A stretch of 64,000 nt of DNA. Source: Edaphochlamys debaryana (Eukaryota > Chlorophyta > Chlorophyceae > Chlamydomonadales). The stretch covers positions 1,178,001 to 1,242,000 of the forward strand of contig JAEHOE010000002.1 of assembly GCA_016858145.1 (NCBI GenBank). Reading direction: 5' to 3'. The position numbers and the translations under genes are program-made. Positions 1 through 10,098 of the stretch are shown here, in pieces (the stretch's first letter is position 1; the number at the start of each line of letters is the position of its first letter). The notes below the pieces were generated by a model that saw only the letters and a list, made by a program, of their open reading frames with translations, was not told the origin of the DNA and did not search any database.

Positions 1-25
1 CTTCCATCCGTCCACGTAACCGTAC

Positions 26-1304
26 CTGTTCCACCCAATCCGATGCTAGCTCCCAGGCCAAAGCTCAAGCTGCCGGCCCCGTCGCCTTCCTCGCCGCCAT
101 CGAAGGCGGGGTTCAGGAACCACGAGTGTATGGGGGGCGGCGCCGTGGCTGCGGTCGCTGGCGTCCTGCCTGCACCGGCGCCCGGCCGCGGAGCCGCTTG
201 CCGCCCTGACGTCGAGGCTGGGTTGAGCGTGATCTCCAGTGGGTCCTCCTTCTGGGCTGACCGCGGCCTGGAAGCAGGCCCCTGCGACCGATGAGCGCTG
301 GAGGGACCGGCCGCACCAGTGAAGCCAGCCGGCGAGGGCGAGGGCGAGCGTGTGGTGGTGACGGTCCGCTTTGCTTTGTAGACGGACTGGGCCCCGTCCG
401 AGGCGTTGGGCAAGTGCTGCGCCGAGAACACCTGGTGCACCTCCACGTCGTCGCTGTTACGGACCACCTGCACGAGGGCAAACGTGAGGGTGCATGAGGG
501 AGCCATAGCTAGGATCTGTGACCTCAAGGGTGACGAGAAAGCGAACAGACTCCTGGTATTCCTGCAGAGCATACCTTGACGATGGGGCTACGCCGGGGCT
601 GGCTGGCGAGGCGCGTGCTGACGTGCTCTTGGGCCGGCTGCGGGGCCAGGTGGGGGACCACGGGGTTGAGGAGGCTGCGCGACGGGCAGCTTGGAGGGTG
701 TGGCACGCGTGCGTGCACTTGGGCCCGCTTGAGTGTGCAACCCCTTCGCCTACCTGGCGAGTGGCCTTCAGGGCCGCAAGGCGTTCCTGCCGGACCTCAT
801 CGTTGTGGACCTTCTTGCACACGGCGATCACGTCGCAGAGCAGGATAACCTTCCGCTCCGCGAAGCCCTGCTCGAAGAACTGCGCTGGCGTCACGACCGT
901 GCGCACGTTCAGCACGTCTCTGAACAGCCGAAAGCTGGACTCCACGAAGCGCTGGTCTGTCTTGCCCGCCAGCTGCAGAGAGCAGTCGCAACGCTGAGGG
1001 TTAGCAGCCAGACATCGACAGCTGCGCAAGCCATTTGCACCCACCTCAAAGCCGCTGCGCACGATGAACCGCGCAACGTGCCGAGAGAACTTAAGCAGCG
1101 CAAAACTGAGCAGTGGCAGCAGCGCCACGGGGTCGCCCAGCCGGAGCCTGCAAGGTCAACGCAGTCATCGTCAGCGCGACCGGCGCGACAGTCTCCTCTC
1201 GACCAACACTCTTACCCGACTTCGTCGACATCCCCGGGATACTTGATGGCCTTCAGCTCACGCAGGAGCCGCTGCACGTTCCCGGCAAGGTCGCCGGTGG
1301 CCAT
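26..1304 (-). CDS. CEP44: CEP44-like centrosomal protein (3' end beyond window)
   Basis: Centriole/centrosome protein of the CEP44 family. Visible exons, in order of translation: 1216-1304, 1045-1147, 754-972, 575-637 and 26-467. All junctions are GT-AG and phases agree, giving about 305 codons. The protein begins MATGDLAGNVQRLLRELK, close to the vertebrate CEP44 start (MATGDLKRSLRNLEQ as I remember it), and continues with VGLRLGDPVALLPLLSFAL and then TDQRFVESSFRLFRDVL and FFEQGFAERKVILLCDVI, which together match the CEP44 N-terminal domain across about 120 residues. After the domain comes a basic/Ser/Pro-rich linker (exons 4-5), probably disordered. The last visible exon ends at a good donor at 25, so more exons lie to the left of the window. 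The start ATG at 1304 was chosen because it gives the family N terminus exactly. The gene is divergent from the CCDC137-like gene. In vertebrates CEP44 acts in centriole-to-centrosome conversion; that role here is inferred. Confidence 0.88.
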
Positions 1305-1830
1305 CCGCTGGTGCTACGCTCCTTGGAGCAACCAGCTGGCCACCCAGCTCCAGCGTCTAGTCAAGGTTCAGGCGGTTGCTTGAGCGGCATAGTCAGCGGC
1401 ACCGTGATATGGCGGGCAAATTTGGGTGCAAAAATGCACTGAAGCCTCGGCTGCCCTGGTGCTTGTCGGCTATGAATGCGATGTGCCTGAGCAGTGGGTT
1501 GTGTGCGGCAGGGCACGGTGCGGGTGCTCGAGACGCCACATGAAACCTGCGATCCGGGCAACACAACGACCGATAATTTAGACCCCAGAATCACTTCACG
1601 CAAGTAGAGCACATCCAGCTCATCATATCGTGGCTGCACTTGGCCCGCTGCGGTGACCGTGGCGATTCACCTGCACGCTAGCCGCAACACGCGTCTCGGG
1701 GGCTGCAGGCACACCTTTAGGCTTCTTTGACCTGCCTGTAGCACTCTGCGAGCATCAACAGGGCCAGAAGCGCTCGTTGGTCGGCGCCGACTCGCATTGG
1801 TTACGGGGCCGCAACTCTCCCGTGGGCTAA
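1305..1830. promoter_or_regulatory. Divergent intergenic region, CEP44-like / CCDC137-like
   Basis: 526 bp between the ATGs of two divergently transcribed genes. It should hold both 5' UTRs and a shared promoter. I see no convincing TATA box, ORF with domain similarity or structured RNA. Confidence 0.5.
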
Positions 1831-4092
1831 ATGGCGAAGGGCATCTCCCAACGACGCCGCGTGAAGCGCGCGCTGCGGGCGGCGGATGGAAACCTGCACA
1901 AGATAGCGGTGAGCCGGGGGGGAGGGTCTCGACGACGGGGCGCGCGTGCCACCCCTCTTCCGTACCCCTGCCGTGTGCCCTTGCGGCCTGCTGGCTTGCC
2001 AAGCCCTGCAGCTTGCAGCTTACTGCACGCACCCTCCATCCTCAACCCCCCCTTCTCTGCTTGCCTCGTCAGAATGGGAAGGGCCTTCCCCGCCAAAAGC
2101 CAGAGGCGCCCAACCCCGCTGACGCGGAGAAGCTTCCTGCGTCCCTGCGCAAGATGCTAGCGCTCAAGGTCGGGCCAGGGTCGGGCCGGGGCCTCAATCA
2201 CGGCCAGGGAAAGGAGCCGGGTATCAAGGGCCGGCCCGTTCCAACAGGCCAGGATACTTTAAGGCACGTGGCAGGGAAGCCATCGGTGAGAACCTCCCCA
2301 CACACACACCGTCTTTCTGCCACCCGACAGGCAGCTGCGGAGAAGCAGCAGGCGGAGAAGAAGCGCAAGACGGCGCCCGCCCCGGAGGCCGACGAGCCCC
2401 CAAAACGTGAGCAGGGCTGGCTACAGCCCCTCCTCGGGCACTGCCCCTTCTCGCCATGCATGCGCCCGATGCTTCAGCTCCTGCCCAGTCCCTGCCTCGT
2501 GCTCCCCCTGCCCTAACCCCGGCCGCGCCACCACCCAATCCCCCACAGGCCAGAAGCGCGGCAACGCCTTCAAGCGGGCAGAGCAGGACCAGGAGGAGGA
2601 CCAGGAGGAGGACAGCGAAGGCGAGGGCGGGCCGAGCGGCTCCGAGGGCGGCGAGGGCGAGGACGGCCCCTCCACCTCCGGCCGCCCGGAGCCCGCCAAG
2701 GCCGGCCGGCAGGGCGGCAAGGCCCAGAAGGGCCAAGAACAGGGGCAGGGGCAGGCGCAGCGCCAGGGCCGGGAGCGGTTGGTCGGGGGCAACCCGTTCC
2801 TGCAGCAGCAGCACGGCGAGGCCAAGAAGCTCAAGGACAGCAAGAAGGACTACCTGAAGCGCAAGCAGGAGCGCAAGAAGGCCAAGGGCGGGTCGGGGCC
2901 GCTGGTGGTGGAGAAGGAGCTGCAGCTGAGGGACAAGGTCAAGTTCGGAGAGGTGGGGCCCGGGGCGTGGGGCGCCGGGGGCGGGAGGCTGCGAGGGCTG
3001 GGGAAGGGAGGGCAGGAGAGTGTCGGCTGGGCGGCTGGTACTCCACAATGCACCTTTCCCTGTACGCCCTTTGACCTCCACCCAACCCTGCACGCCCCAC
3101 ACCCCCAGGTGGTGGACGCCCCCCTAGACGTGCACCTCAAGCGGCGGCACTGGGTGCAGCAGGAGCGGACGGCGGCGGAGCGGTGCAAGGAGATCTTCCA
3201 GCGCCAGATGTCCCAGGCACAGGCACGTGTGCCGTACGCATGCCGTATTGTGCTGTACCAAACGGGTTTGCCTCAGGCTCCCGCCTCAACGGCTTTCCCG
3301 CATCTTCACGCGCTCGACCGCCGCTGGTTGTCCCTGTGCGGATAGGCGGACCGCTCGCGAAGTGCTGGTTCAAAACACTGAGCTGAGGCCCGATTGCTGC
3401 TTCCCACAGGCGCGCATGGACGGGGCGGGCCTGGATGAGGGCATCGCAGTGGGGCGCAAGGCCGGCAGGGCCGGGGCGCCGGCAGCGGGGCGGCAGGGCG
3501 GCGCGGGCGCGGGCGCCAAGCCCGGCGGGGGCGGCAAGGGCGCGGGCAAGTCGGCGGCCAACGCCAAGGCGCAGGGCGGCAAGAAGCAGAAGGCGCAGGT
3601 CAGGGGGGCCTGGGGTGGGCATTAAGTGGCGTGACGGGGTCTAGCGGGGCCCTCTGCAACGATTGGGCGTAGCCTATCGTCCACAGTCACGACGCCCGTC
3701 TGCATGTGCGCACTGACGACTCTGCCCCTCTCCCGCATTGCCTCTTACTCCTCTGAACTCCTCCCCCTTACCCCCAACGGCCTCCCCCCAGATGGACCCG
3801 GACACCGAGGCCCTTCGTCTCCAGGTCATCGAGTCGTACCGTGCCGCCAAGAAGGGCGGGGCCGTGGGTGAGTGGCGGGAAGACGAAGGGGCGCGGCGCG
3901 GCGCATGGCGGGGCCGTGAAGCCCTCCTCCTTCATGAGTCATGGGGGTGGCGTAGCCTTGACCCCCCGGCCGCTTGCTTTTACCTGGACCTAAGTCCCCT
4001 CCCTCCCGGTCCCCTCAGGCCATGCAACGCTGTCGTCTCTGGCCAAGTTGGCGGGGAAGGGCGGCCCCTCGGCCTCCCACACGCTGGCGTGA
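1831..4092 (+). CDS. CCDC137-like nucleolar coiled-coil protein
   Basis: Eight exons: 1831-1908, 2073-2168, 2331-2406, 2549-2952, 3109-3222, 3410-3598, 3792-3867 and 4019-4092, encoding 368 residues. Family signatures in order are a basic N terminus (MAKGISQRRRVKRALR), the short motif LPASLRKMLALK, a Lys/Glu-rich middle, the block LQLRDKVKFGEVVDAPLD, and a terminal helix DPDTEALRLQVIESYRAAKK. These correspond to the conserved pieces of animal CCDC137, whose protein is chromosomal/nucleolar; a role in ribosome biogenesis or nuclear-receptor sequestration is inferred from animals only. A highly charged Glu/Gly/Gln tract fills exon 4. The junction after 3222 needs a GC donor (GCACGT) to keep frame; it is the weakest splice site of the model. 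TGTAA, the algal polyadenylation signal, lies at 4319-4323. Confidence 0.83.
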
Positions 4093-4981
4093 GGGCCGAC
4101 GGCGGCTGGGGGCTGCTGTGCCTTGGTTTGGGGGGGGACGACTGGCGTGTGGGCCATGCGATGGGCATTGCAAGTCGGCGTGGGGAAACGTGGAGGAAGC
4201 GTGGGGGAGTGCCGGGTGGTGCAAGACCGCATGCGCCCGGGGGTCGCGTGGGGTCGCGGGTGAGGCGGGCTTGAAGGCGGAATATGGCGCACACGCAGCG
4301 CAGCTGAGGCGGGCCTGGTGTAACCACGACTGCGTTCCTATCAGTTCCATGCGCCTGGGAAGGCACGATGCGTGGGCATCGACGGCGTGCTAGCAATTGA
4401 CCGGTAGCCAGGCTTACATACACGGTGCAACTCGAAGTTGTACCGGCTGGAATCAGCCCTTGAGCCTTGCCATCAACTACATATTGACAGCGTCCTCGCG
4501 TGATCAGGCACGCTCCGACGCACGCTCTGGGCATACAGCGCGGAGGTCGGCAACTCCGCATCTCACCCCCTCCATCATCCTCGGTGCTTGTGTACCATTT
4601 GGGGGCTATGCCCACCAACCCCTCCATCATCACTCACAACACTCCATCTAGTACCTTGCATTGGCAGGCACTCCTGCAAGACACCCACACCGCCGCAAAG
4701 CTGCTGCCAAGACCCACGTCGACCAACGAATTGCCAGTAAAACCATCAAAAGTCGATCACCGGATCTCCCAACAGTAGCGCCCTTACTCTGGCCCTGGCG
4801 AATCCCACGCTGCGCCCGCCATACTTCCAGCCGACCCCCCAACAACAACAGGCAGTCCATCGCAACCCTGCGCCCCCCCACGAGCTCACTCTCGCTAACG
4901 TGAATTGCAGGCCTGCCCTCACTCGCCCCGCTCGACACGTAGAGGCCGCCAGCCTGATCGCACGCCCACGCCTGCGCGGCG
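4093..4981. other. Convergent 3' flanks of CCDC137-like and DDX20-like genes
   Basis: 889 bp between two convergent stop codons. TGTAA occurs on the plus strand at 4319-4323 and on the minus strand at 4414-4418 (TTACA on plus), so the two transcripts probably overlap or end within about 100 bp of each other. No further gene seen. Confidence 0.55.
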
Positions 4982-7900
4982 TCAGTGCGTGCTCTCCTGC
5001 GCCTCGTCCTCCTGCCCCCGCATCCAATCGTTGTACCAGCGGCTGTACTGCTCGTACCACGTGCCGTACGCCTGCTGCCACGTGGCGTGCTGCGCCACGT
5101 AAGCGCGCAGCACGCGCCGCAGGCAGGCGTTGCAGCCGCAGGTGCTGCCGCCGGCCCCGGGACCTTCACTCTCGCTTTGTGGGGACCAACCCGACGGCGG
5201 GTAGTGGTGGGGAGGGTGGTGCGGAGGGTGATGCGGAGGGTGGTGTGGATGATGGTAAGGTGGGTGGGGCCAGTGTGGCGGGTGGCCGTGGGGCGGCGGC
5301 GGCGGCGGCGGGTGCCACGGCCCTCCGTGCGGAGGAGGCGGTGGCGGTGGCGGGTGGGGATGCGGATGGTGATGAGGGTGCGGCGGAGGCGGAGGGTAGT
5401 ACTGCGACGACCCGTACTGCCCGTACCCGCCATAGCCGGGGTAACCGCCATACTGCTGGCTGCCGTGCGGGTACGCCGGATAGCCGTACGGCCCGGCCGC
5501 CGCCTGGCCCTGCCAGCCCCCGGCGCCATCATAAGGCGCCGAGCCGGCAGCGTCGCCCGCCCTCTCCTCCGCCGTCGGGTATGCCCTCGCCCCGTCCTCC
5601 GCCTCTGCCTCCGCCTCCGTCTCCGCCGCAGGAGCAGGCGAGGTCTCCACCGTGAACCGCACCTCGAGAGCGTCTAGCGCGCGAGCCACGTGCGGAGGGA
5701 GGTCCTCGTCCACCTCACCCAGGACCCAGCTGTCGTCCTCGCCACCCTCCTCCTCCTCCGCAGCCCCCAGCTCGCCCTCCTCGTGCCCCTCAGCGTCCTC
5801 CTCCTCCCCGCCATACCCCTCGGCCGCCGCCGCTGCGGCGGAGGCCGCAGCGCCGGCTCCGTACCGCCGCCCACCCGCCGCCAGCACCACCGCCGGCACG
5901 CCCGGAGAGCCATGGGCCAGGGCTTCCCCACGCAGGGCGTCGAAGCTCAGCTCCTCCGACTCGCTGCCGCCACCTGGCGGCGCCGCCATGCCAGCCGCCG
6001 TGCGTGACGTGCTCGTGCCGGCGCCCGGCACTCGCGCCCCGCTGCCGTGCCTGTATCCCGCCGCCGAGGGACTGGCCACTTGCTGCGGTCCCTGCCCTTG
6101 CCCTTGCCCCTGCCCCTGTTGCGCGTAGTACCGAGCCCACGCCGCCTCCAGCTCGGCCTGACTGTAGCCCGCGCCATCCGCCGCCGTTGCGCCGCCCGCG
6201 CCACTGCCGTACGGCACGGAGGTGCCGTAGTACGCGCCGTACGGCCCGTACGACGCCGTACTCGGCGCCGCCTGCTGCCCCTGCTGCGCGTAGTACCTCG
6301 CCCAGGCTGCGTCCAGCTCGGCCTGGCTGTAGCCGCTGGCCGTTGCTGCCGTAGACGACGCCTGCACCCCGCCGTACTGCCCACTGCCGTACGCGTACGG
6401 CTGTCCTTGCCCGTACCCGTAACCCGAGTAGTAACCGGAGCCGTACGAGCCGTAGCTCGGGCCCGGCTGCTGCGGTGCCTGCTGCTGCTGCTGGTAGTAC
6501 GCCGCCCACGCCGCCGCCTGCGCCGCCGCCTGCTGCTCCTCCCGCTCCCGCTGCCGCTGCTCCGCCCTCTCCGCTTTCTCTGCCCGCTTGGCCGCCGCCG
6601 CCGCGGCCTGCTCGGCCTTGCGCACCGCTTTGGCCTCCTCCGGCAGCAGGGGCAGCTCAGACAAAAGCGCCTCCACCGCCTCCGCTGCCCCCACGCCAGA
6701 TCCATCGGCCTCCGCCGCCCCGGCCGCCCCGCTCGCTGAGTCCGCTGCTGCGCCGTCGGGCGAAGGTCCCTCCATGCCGGCCCGCTTGGCCGCCGCCAAC
6801 TCCGTCGCCACCTTGCGCTGCTGAGTCAGCAGCTGTTGAAGGGCCTGCTTCTCCCAGTCGCTGACTAATTCGTAGCCGTACAGGTCCTCGGGGATGCTCT
6901 GCGGCAGGGGCAGCAGCGTGGTCTCTGCCGTACCCCCGCCTTCCTCCTCCTCCTGGCCACCGGCAGCCGCCGCCGAGCCCGCGGTGCCGTCAGCGTTAGC
7001 CGCAGCCGCAGCCGCGGCGGCGGCGCGTGCCGCCGTGGCCTGCTCGTCCACGTACGACACCAGTACGGCGAGCTCGTCCCGCGTGACGTACGACACGCAC
7101 ACGCCGCGGCTGCCGAAGCGGCCCGTACGGCCCACGCGGTGGCAGTAGGTGGCGGCGTCGCCGGGGAGGTCGAGGTTGACCACCAGGTTGACCCGGTCAA
7201 GGTCAACGCCACGTGCCATCACGTCCGTGGATACGACGATCTGCAGGAACATGTCGTACGGCAATGCGGGGATCTAAGCCAGCCCTCCGCATGACGCAAC
7301 TCCCGGCAACGTCAACCGCCCCTTAACCCCACGGTCCCGCGCCCGAGCCCCCACCAAGCATCCATCAGCCCGTAACGCTCTCCCTCAACCTCGCCCCCAA
7401 CCCGCCCTCCTAGCCCACCCGCCACCCGTCACCCGCCACCCCGCCCACCCCAAACAAACCCCAGCCCCACCCACCCGCAGCTTGAAGCCCCGCACCGCCT
7501 CCATGGCCGCCATGCGCTCCGTCTGCGCCCGGTCGCCGCTGAGGTAGGCGGCCGGGAAGCCGGCGCGCGTGAGGGCCTCAGCCAGCCACTCGGCGCGGGG
7601 CTTGTTGTTCAGAAACACGGCGGCCTGGGCGTGGGGTTGGAGGGAGGGGGTGTGATGGGGTGAAGCTGGGTGGCTTCGGTAGGTGGACGGGGTCGATGAG
7701 TTGGCCTCAGCCCTCGGGGGGCGGGTATGTTGGTAAGGAGTCAAAGCGGGTTCGCGCCACGGGATTCCCTTGCTCGCTTCGCCCAACGCCTTGGCTGGAT
7801 CCCTATCAACCCGCAGCCCACCCCCCATACCTGGTGGAACGACGCCCCCGCCAGCAGCTCCAGCAGCCGCGCCACCTTGCACCGGAACACAGCCGACGAC

Positions 7901-9725
7901 GACGCACCGCCCGCCCCCGCCACCCCCACTGCCGCCGCTCCTCCCCCAGGCGCCTCGCCGTCCTCCTCCTGCCCTGCCTCCGGCCCCCCTTCTCCGCTGC
8001 CGTGCTGCGCCTGCTGCGCCTGCTGCGGCCCCACCAGGCCGTAGAACTGCCGTACGCCCAGCAGGCCCGCGCCGCGCTCCCCGCCGCACAGCAGCACGCG
8101 CTGCGGGCGGCGCATGAGGGGCTCCAGGTCTGACAGGAGCTCGGGGGTGAAGGTGGCGGAGAAGGCAACCACCTGGGGGGGGGGCACGAAGGTAGGGGCG
8201 GGTGTGGACGGGCTGTAATTCGTGCATGGGCGGTGAGAGCTGTTGGGGCCTGGTGTCCCATACCGTGTACTCCCCCCTCCCTCCCTAAGGCCTGCGCCGG
8301 TTCCCAGCACTCCCCTGCCCGCTCCCAACCTCGCCCTGCCATCGGTCGTCTCGCTCCCCTTCCCTCCCCTTCTCCCTCCCCTTCTCCCCTCCCCCTCCCC
8401 TCCCCTCCCCTCATCCCCCCCACCTGCTTCCGCTTGGGCAGCTGGTCGTACATCCACCCCTCCTCCCCTTGCCTGCCCTTTCCTCCCCTCCCCTTCCCTC
8501 CCCTCCTGTCCCTACTCAAGCCTCCACCCCCCCAGCCCCCCACACCTGCTTCCGCTTGGGCAGCTGGTCGTAGATCCACGTCACGTCCTCGTAGAAGGAC
8601 TCCCCCAGCAGCGCATCCGCCTCGTCCAGCACCAGCAGCGACACGGTGCTGCCGGTCAGCCGCCCGGCGCCCAGCAGAGCGCCCACGCGGCCGGGCGTGC
8701 CCACGGCGATGTGGCACAGCCTGGGGGGGTGAGGTGGGGCGTGGGGTGGGGGGTGGGGTGGGGGGAGGTTTGGGGGGATGCAGGGCTGCAGGTGTGTGCT
8801 GCGAGCCACCCCGCGCAATGTCCCGCCCCTTGCCCCAGACATGTCCATGGACCACGGTCCACCACATCCCCATCTCGCCCCACCTTCACGGCTGCTTCCT
8901 TGCCCCGTGACCCCAACCTTTGCCCTCCCACCTCCCCGCCCTCCGCACGCCTGCGGCCTCCCATGTCCCCACCCCTCCCCAACCCCGTTCCACCCCCCAC
9001 CCCCCTCCCATCCTTCACCCACCCCACCTCCGCAGCTTCTTCTCGTCGTCCACCATGGGCAGGCCCCCCACGAACACGGCCGAGACGGGGGCGGGGGCGG
9101 GCAGCTCCGCGGCCAGGGCCCGGATGACGGCCTCACTCTGGATGGCCACCTCACGGGTGGGGGCCAGCACCAGCGCCTGAGGGCGGGGGCGAGGGGGTGG
9201 GGAGGATGGGGGTGGCACGCGGGAGAGATGTGGTCTGGGCGAACCTGTGTTTTGGGGTCGCGGGCACGCGAAACACAGGGGGCGCCCAAGAGGCTCTACC
9301 CCTGCGGAGAGAAGAGGAGGGGGGCCCCGGCTGCTCCGCACCTGTGTGCTGCTGGACTCGGCCTTGACCCTCTCCAGGATGATCACCGCGAACACCACCG
9401 TCTTGCCCGTGCCCGACTTGGCCTGCACGATGAGGTCGGTGCCCACACGGCCGAGCGGGATCGCGGCCTTTTGCACCGGCGACGGCCGCTCGAAGCCCGC
9501 CGCGGCCAGGCTCGCCACCAGCGCGTCCGACACCATCAGCTCGCGGAACGATGCAGCGTCGGAGATGACGTCCTGCGTGCGCGAGCGCTGAGCGGCGGCC
9601 AAGCGCTGCGGCGGAGGTCCCGGCGGGGGCGGGGGCCGCACCGCCGGTGAAGCCGGAGGCTGTGGCACATCCTCGTGGTCCCGTTCAGCAGTGGCGGAGT
9701 GATCTATCACAGCAGGCGCGTCCAT
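4982..9725 (-). CDS. DDX20: DEAD-box RNA helicase, DDX20/Gemin3 type, with long Tyr/Gln-rich tail
   Basis: Six exons: 9342-9725, 9028-9176, 8546-8720, 7831-8172, 7475-7624 and 4982-7240, giving 1152 residues. Helicase motifs: Q-motif with GFERPSPVQ (about 60-87), Walker A AKSGTGKT (102-109), PTREVA (134-139), TPGR (186-189), DEAD (210-213), SAT (241-243), [10 protein letters not shown] (404 on), and [10 protein letters not shown] (about 434-443). The block [18 protein letters not shown] and the [12 protein letters not shown] segment after the core are typical of Gemin3, the SMN-complex helicase of snRNP assembly. A Gly/Ala/Glu insert follows SAT. The tail of about 700 residues carries three AWxxYY repeats (minus-strand coding near 6112-6163, 6274-6325 and 6484-6517), a Pro/His tract, and a Trp/Tyr-rich end. 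An alternative upstream ATG exists at 9845. The intron between exons 3 and 4 holds a duplicated piece of exon 3. TGTAA on the minus strand at 4414-4418. Confidence 0.9.
8421..8457 (-). repeat. Intronic near-copy of the end of DDX20 exon 3
   Basis: 37 bp that match 8543-8579, the last codons of exon 3 plus its donor junction, at 36 of 37 positions. In the minus-strand sense it reads [11 protein letters not shown] followed by GTGGGG, against [11 protein letters not shown] and GTGTGG in the exon. It lies in the downstream intron, about 120 bp from the original. Confidence 0.9.
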
Positions 9726-10098
9726 CCTAGATGCCCGCGGCAAGAGTGAGCAGCTTACGGGGAGGGACGAGTGGCCATTGTTACTGTTATTTGAGCGTTC
9801 TATCGGAATGTATGCTTGCGAAGCGGCTGGCGAACCTTTTGCCATGTCGCGTGTGCTGCGCTCGGGACATCGGGGCTTGAACGCCCGAGGGCTCCCACAG
9901 ACTTCTTCTGCTCAGACATTGTTTCCTTACTGTCCGCACCGGCTTGGCAAGTGCTAGGATCGCTGCTTCCCGCGCAAACGAGGTTCCGCTTGCTCACCGC
10001 TCTGGAAATGGCCTAGGTCTCGGCAATCCGATACTGGGAGCTGCGCAAATGTTCTCGTTCTTCCGGCCAAAAGTAAGTGCGGTCAACCGAGCGCAAAC
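9726..10098. promoter_or_regulatory. Divergent promoter region, DDX20 / armadillo gene
   Basis: 373 bp between the chosen ATGs of two head-to-head genes. The DDX20 frame stays open to an ATG at 9845, so the real intergenic part could be only 253 bp. No recognisable motif beyond this. Confidence 0.5.
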
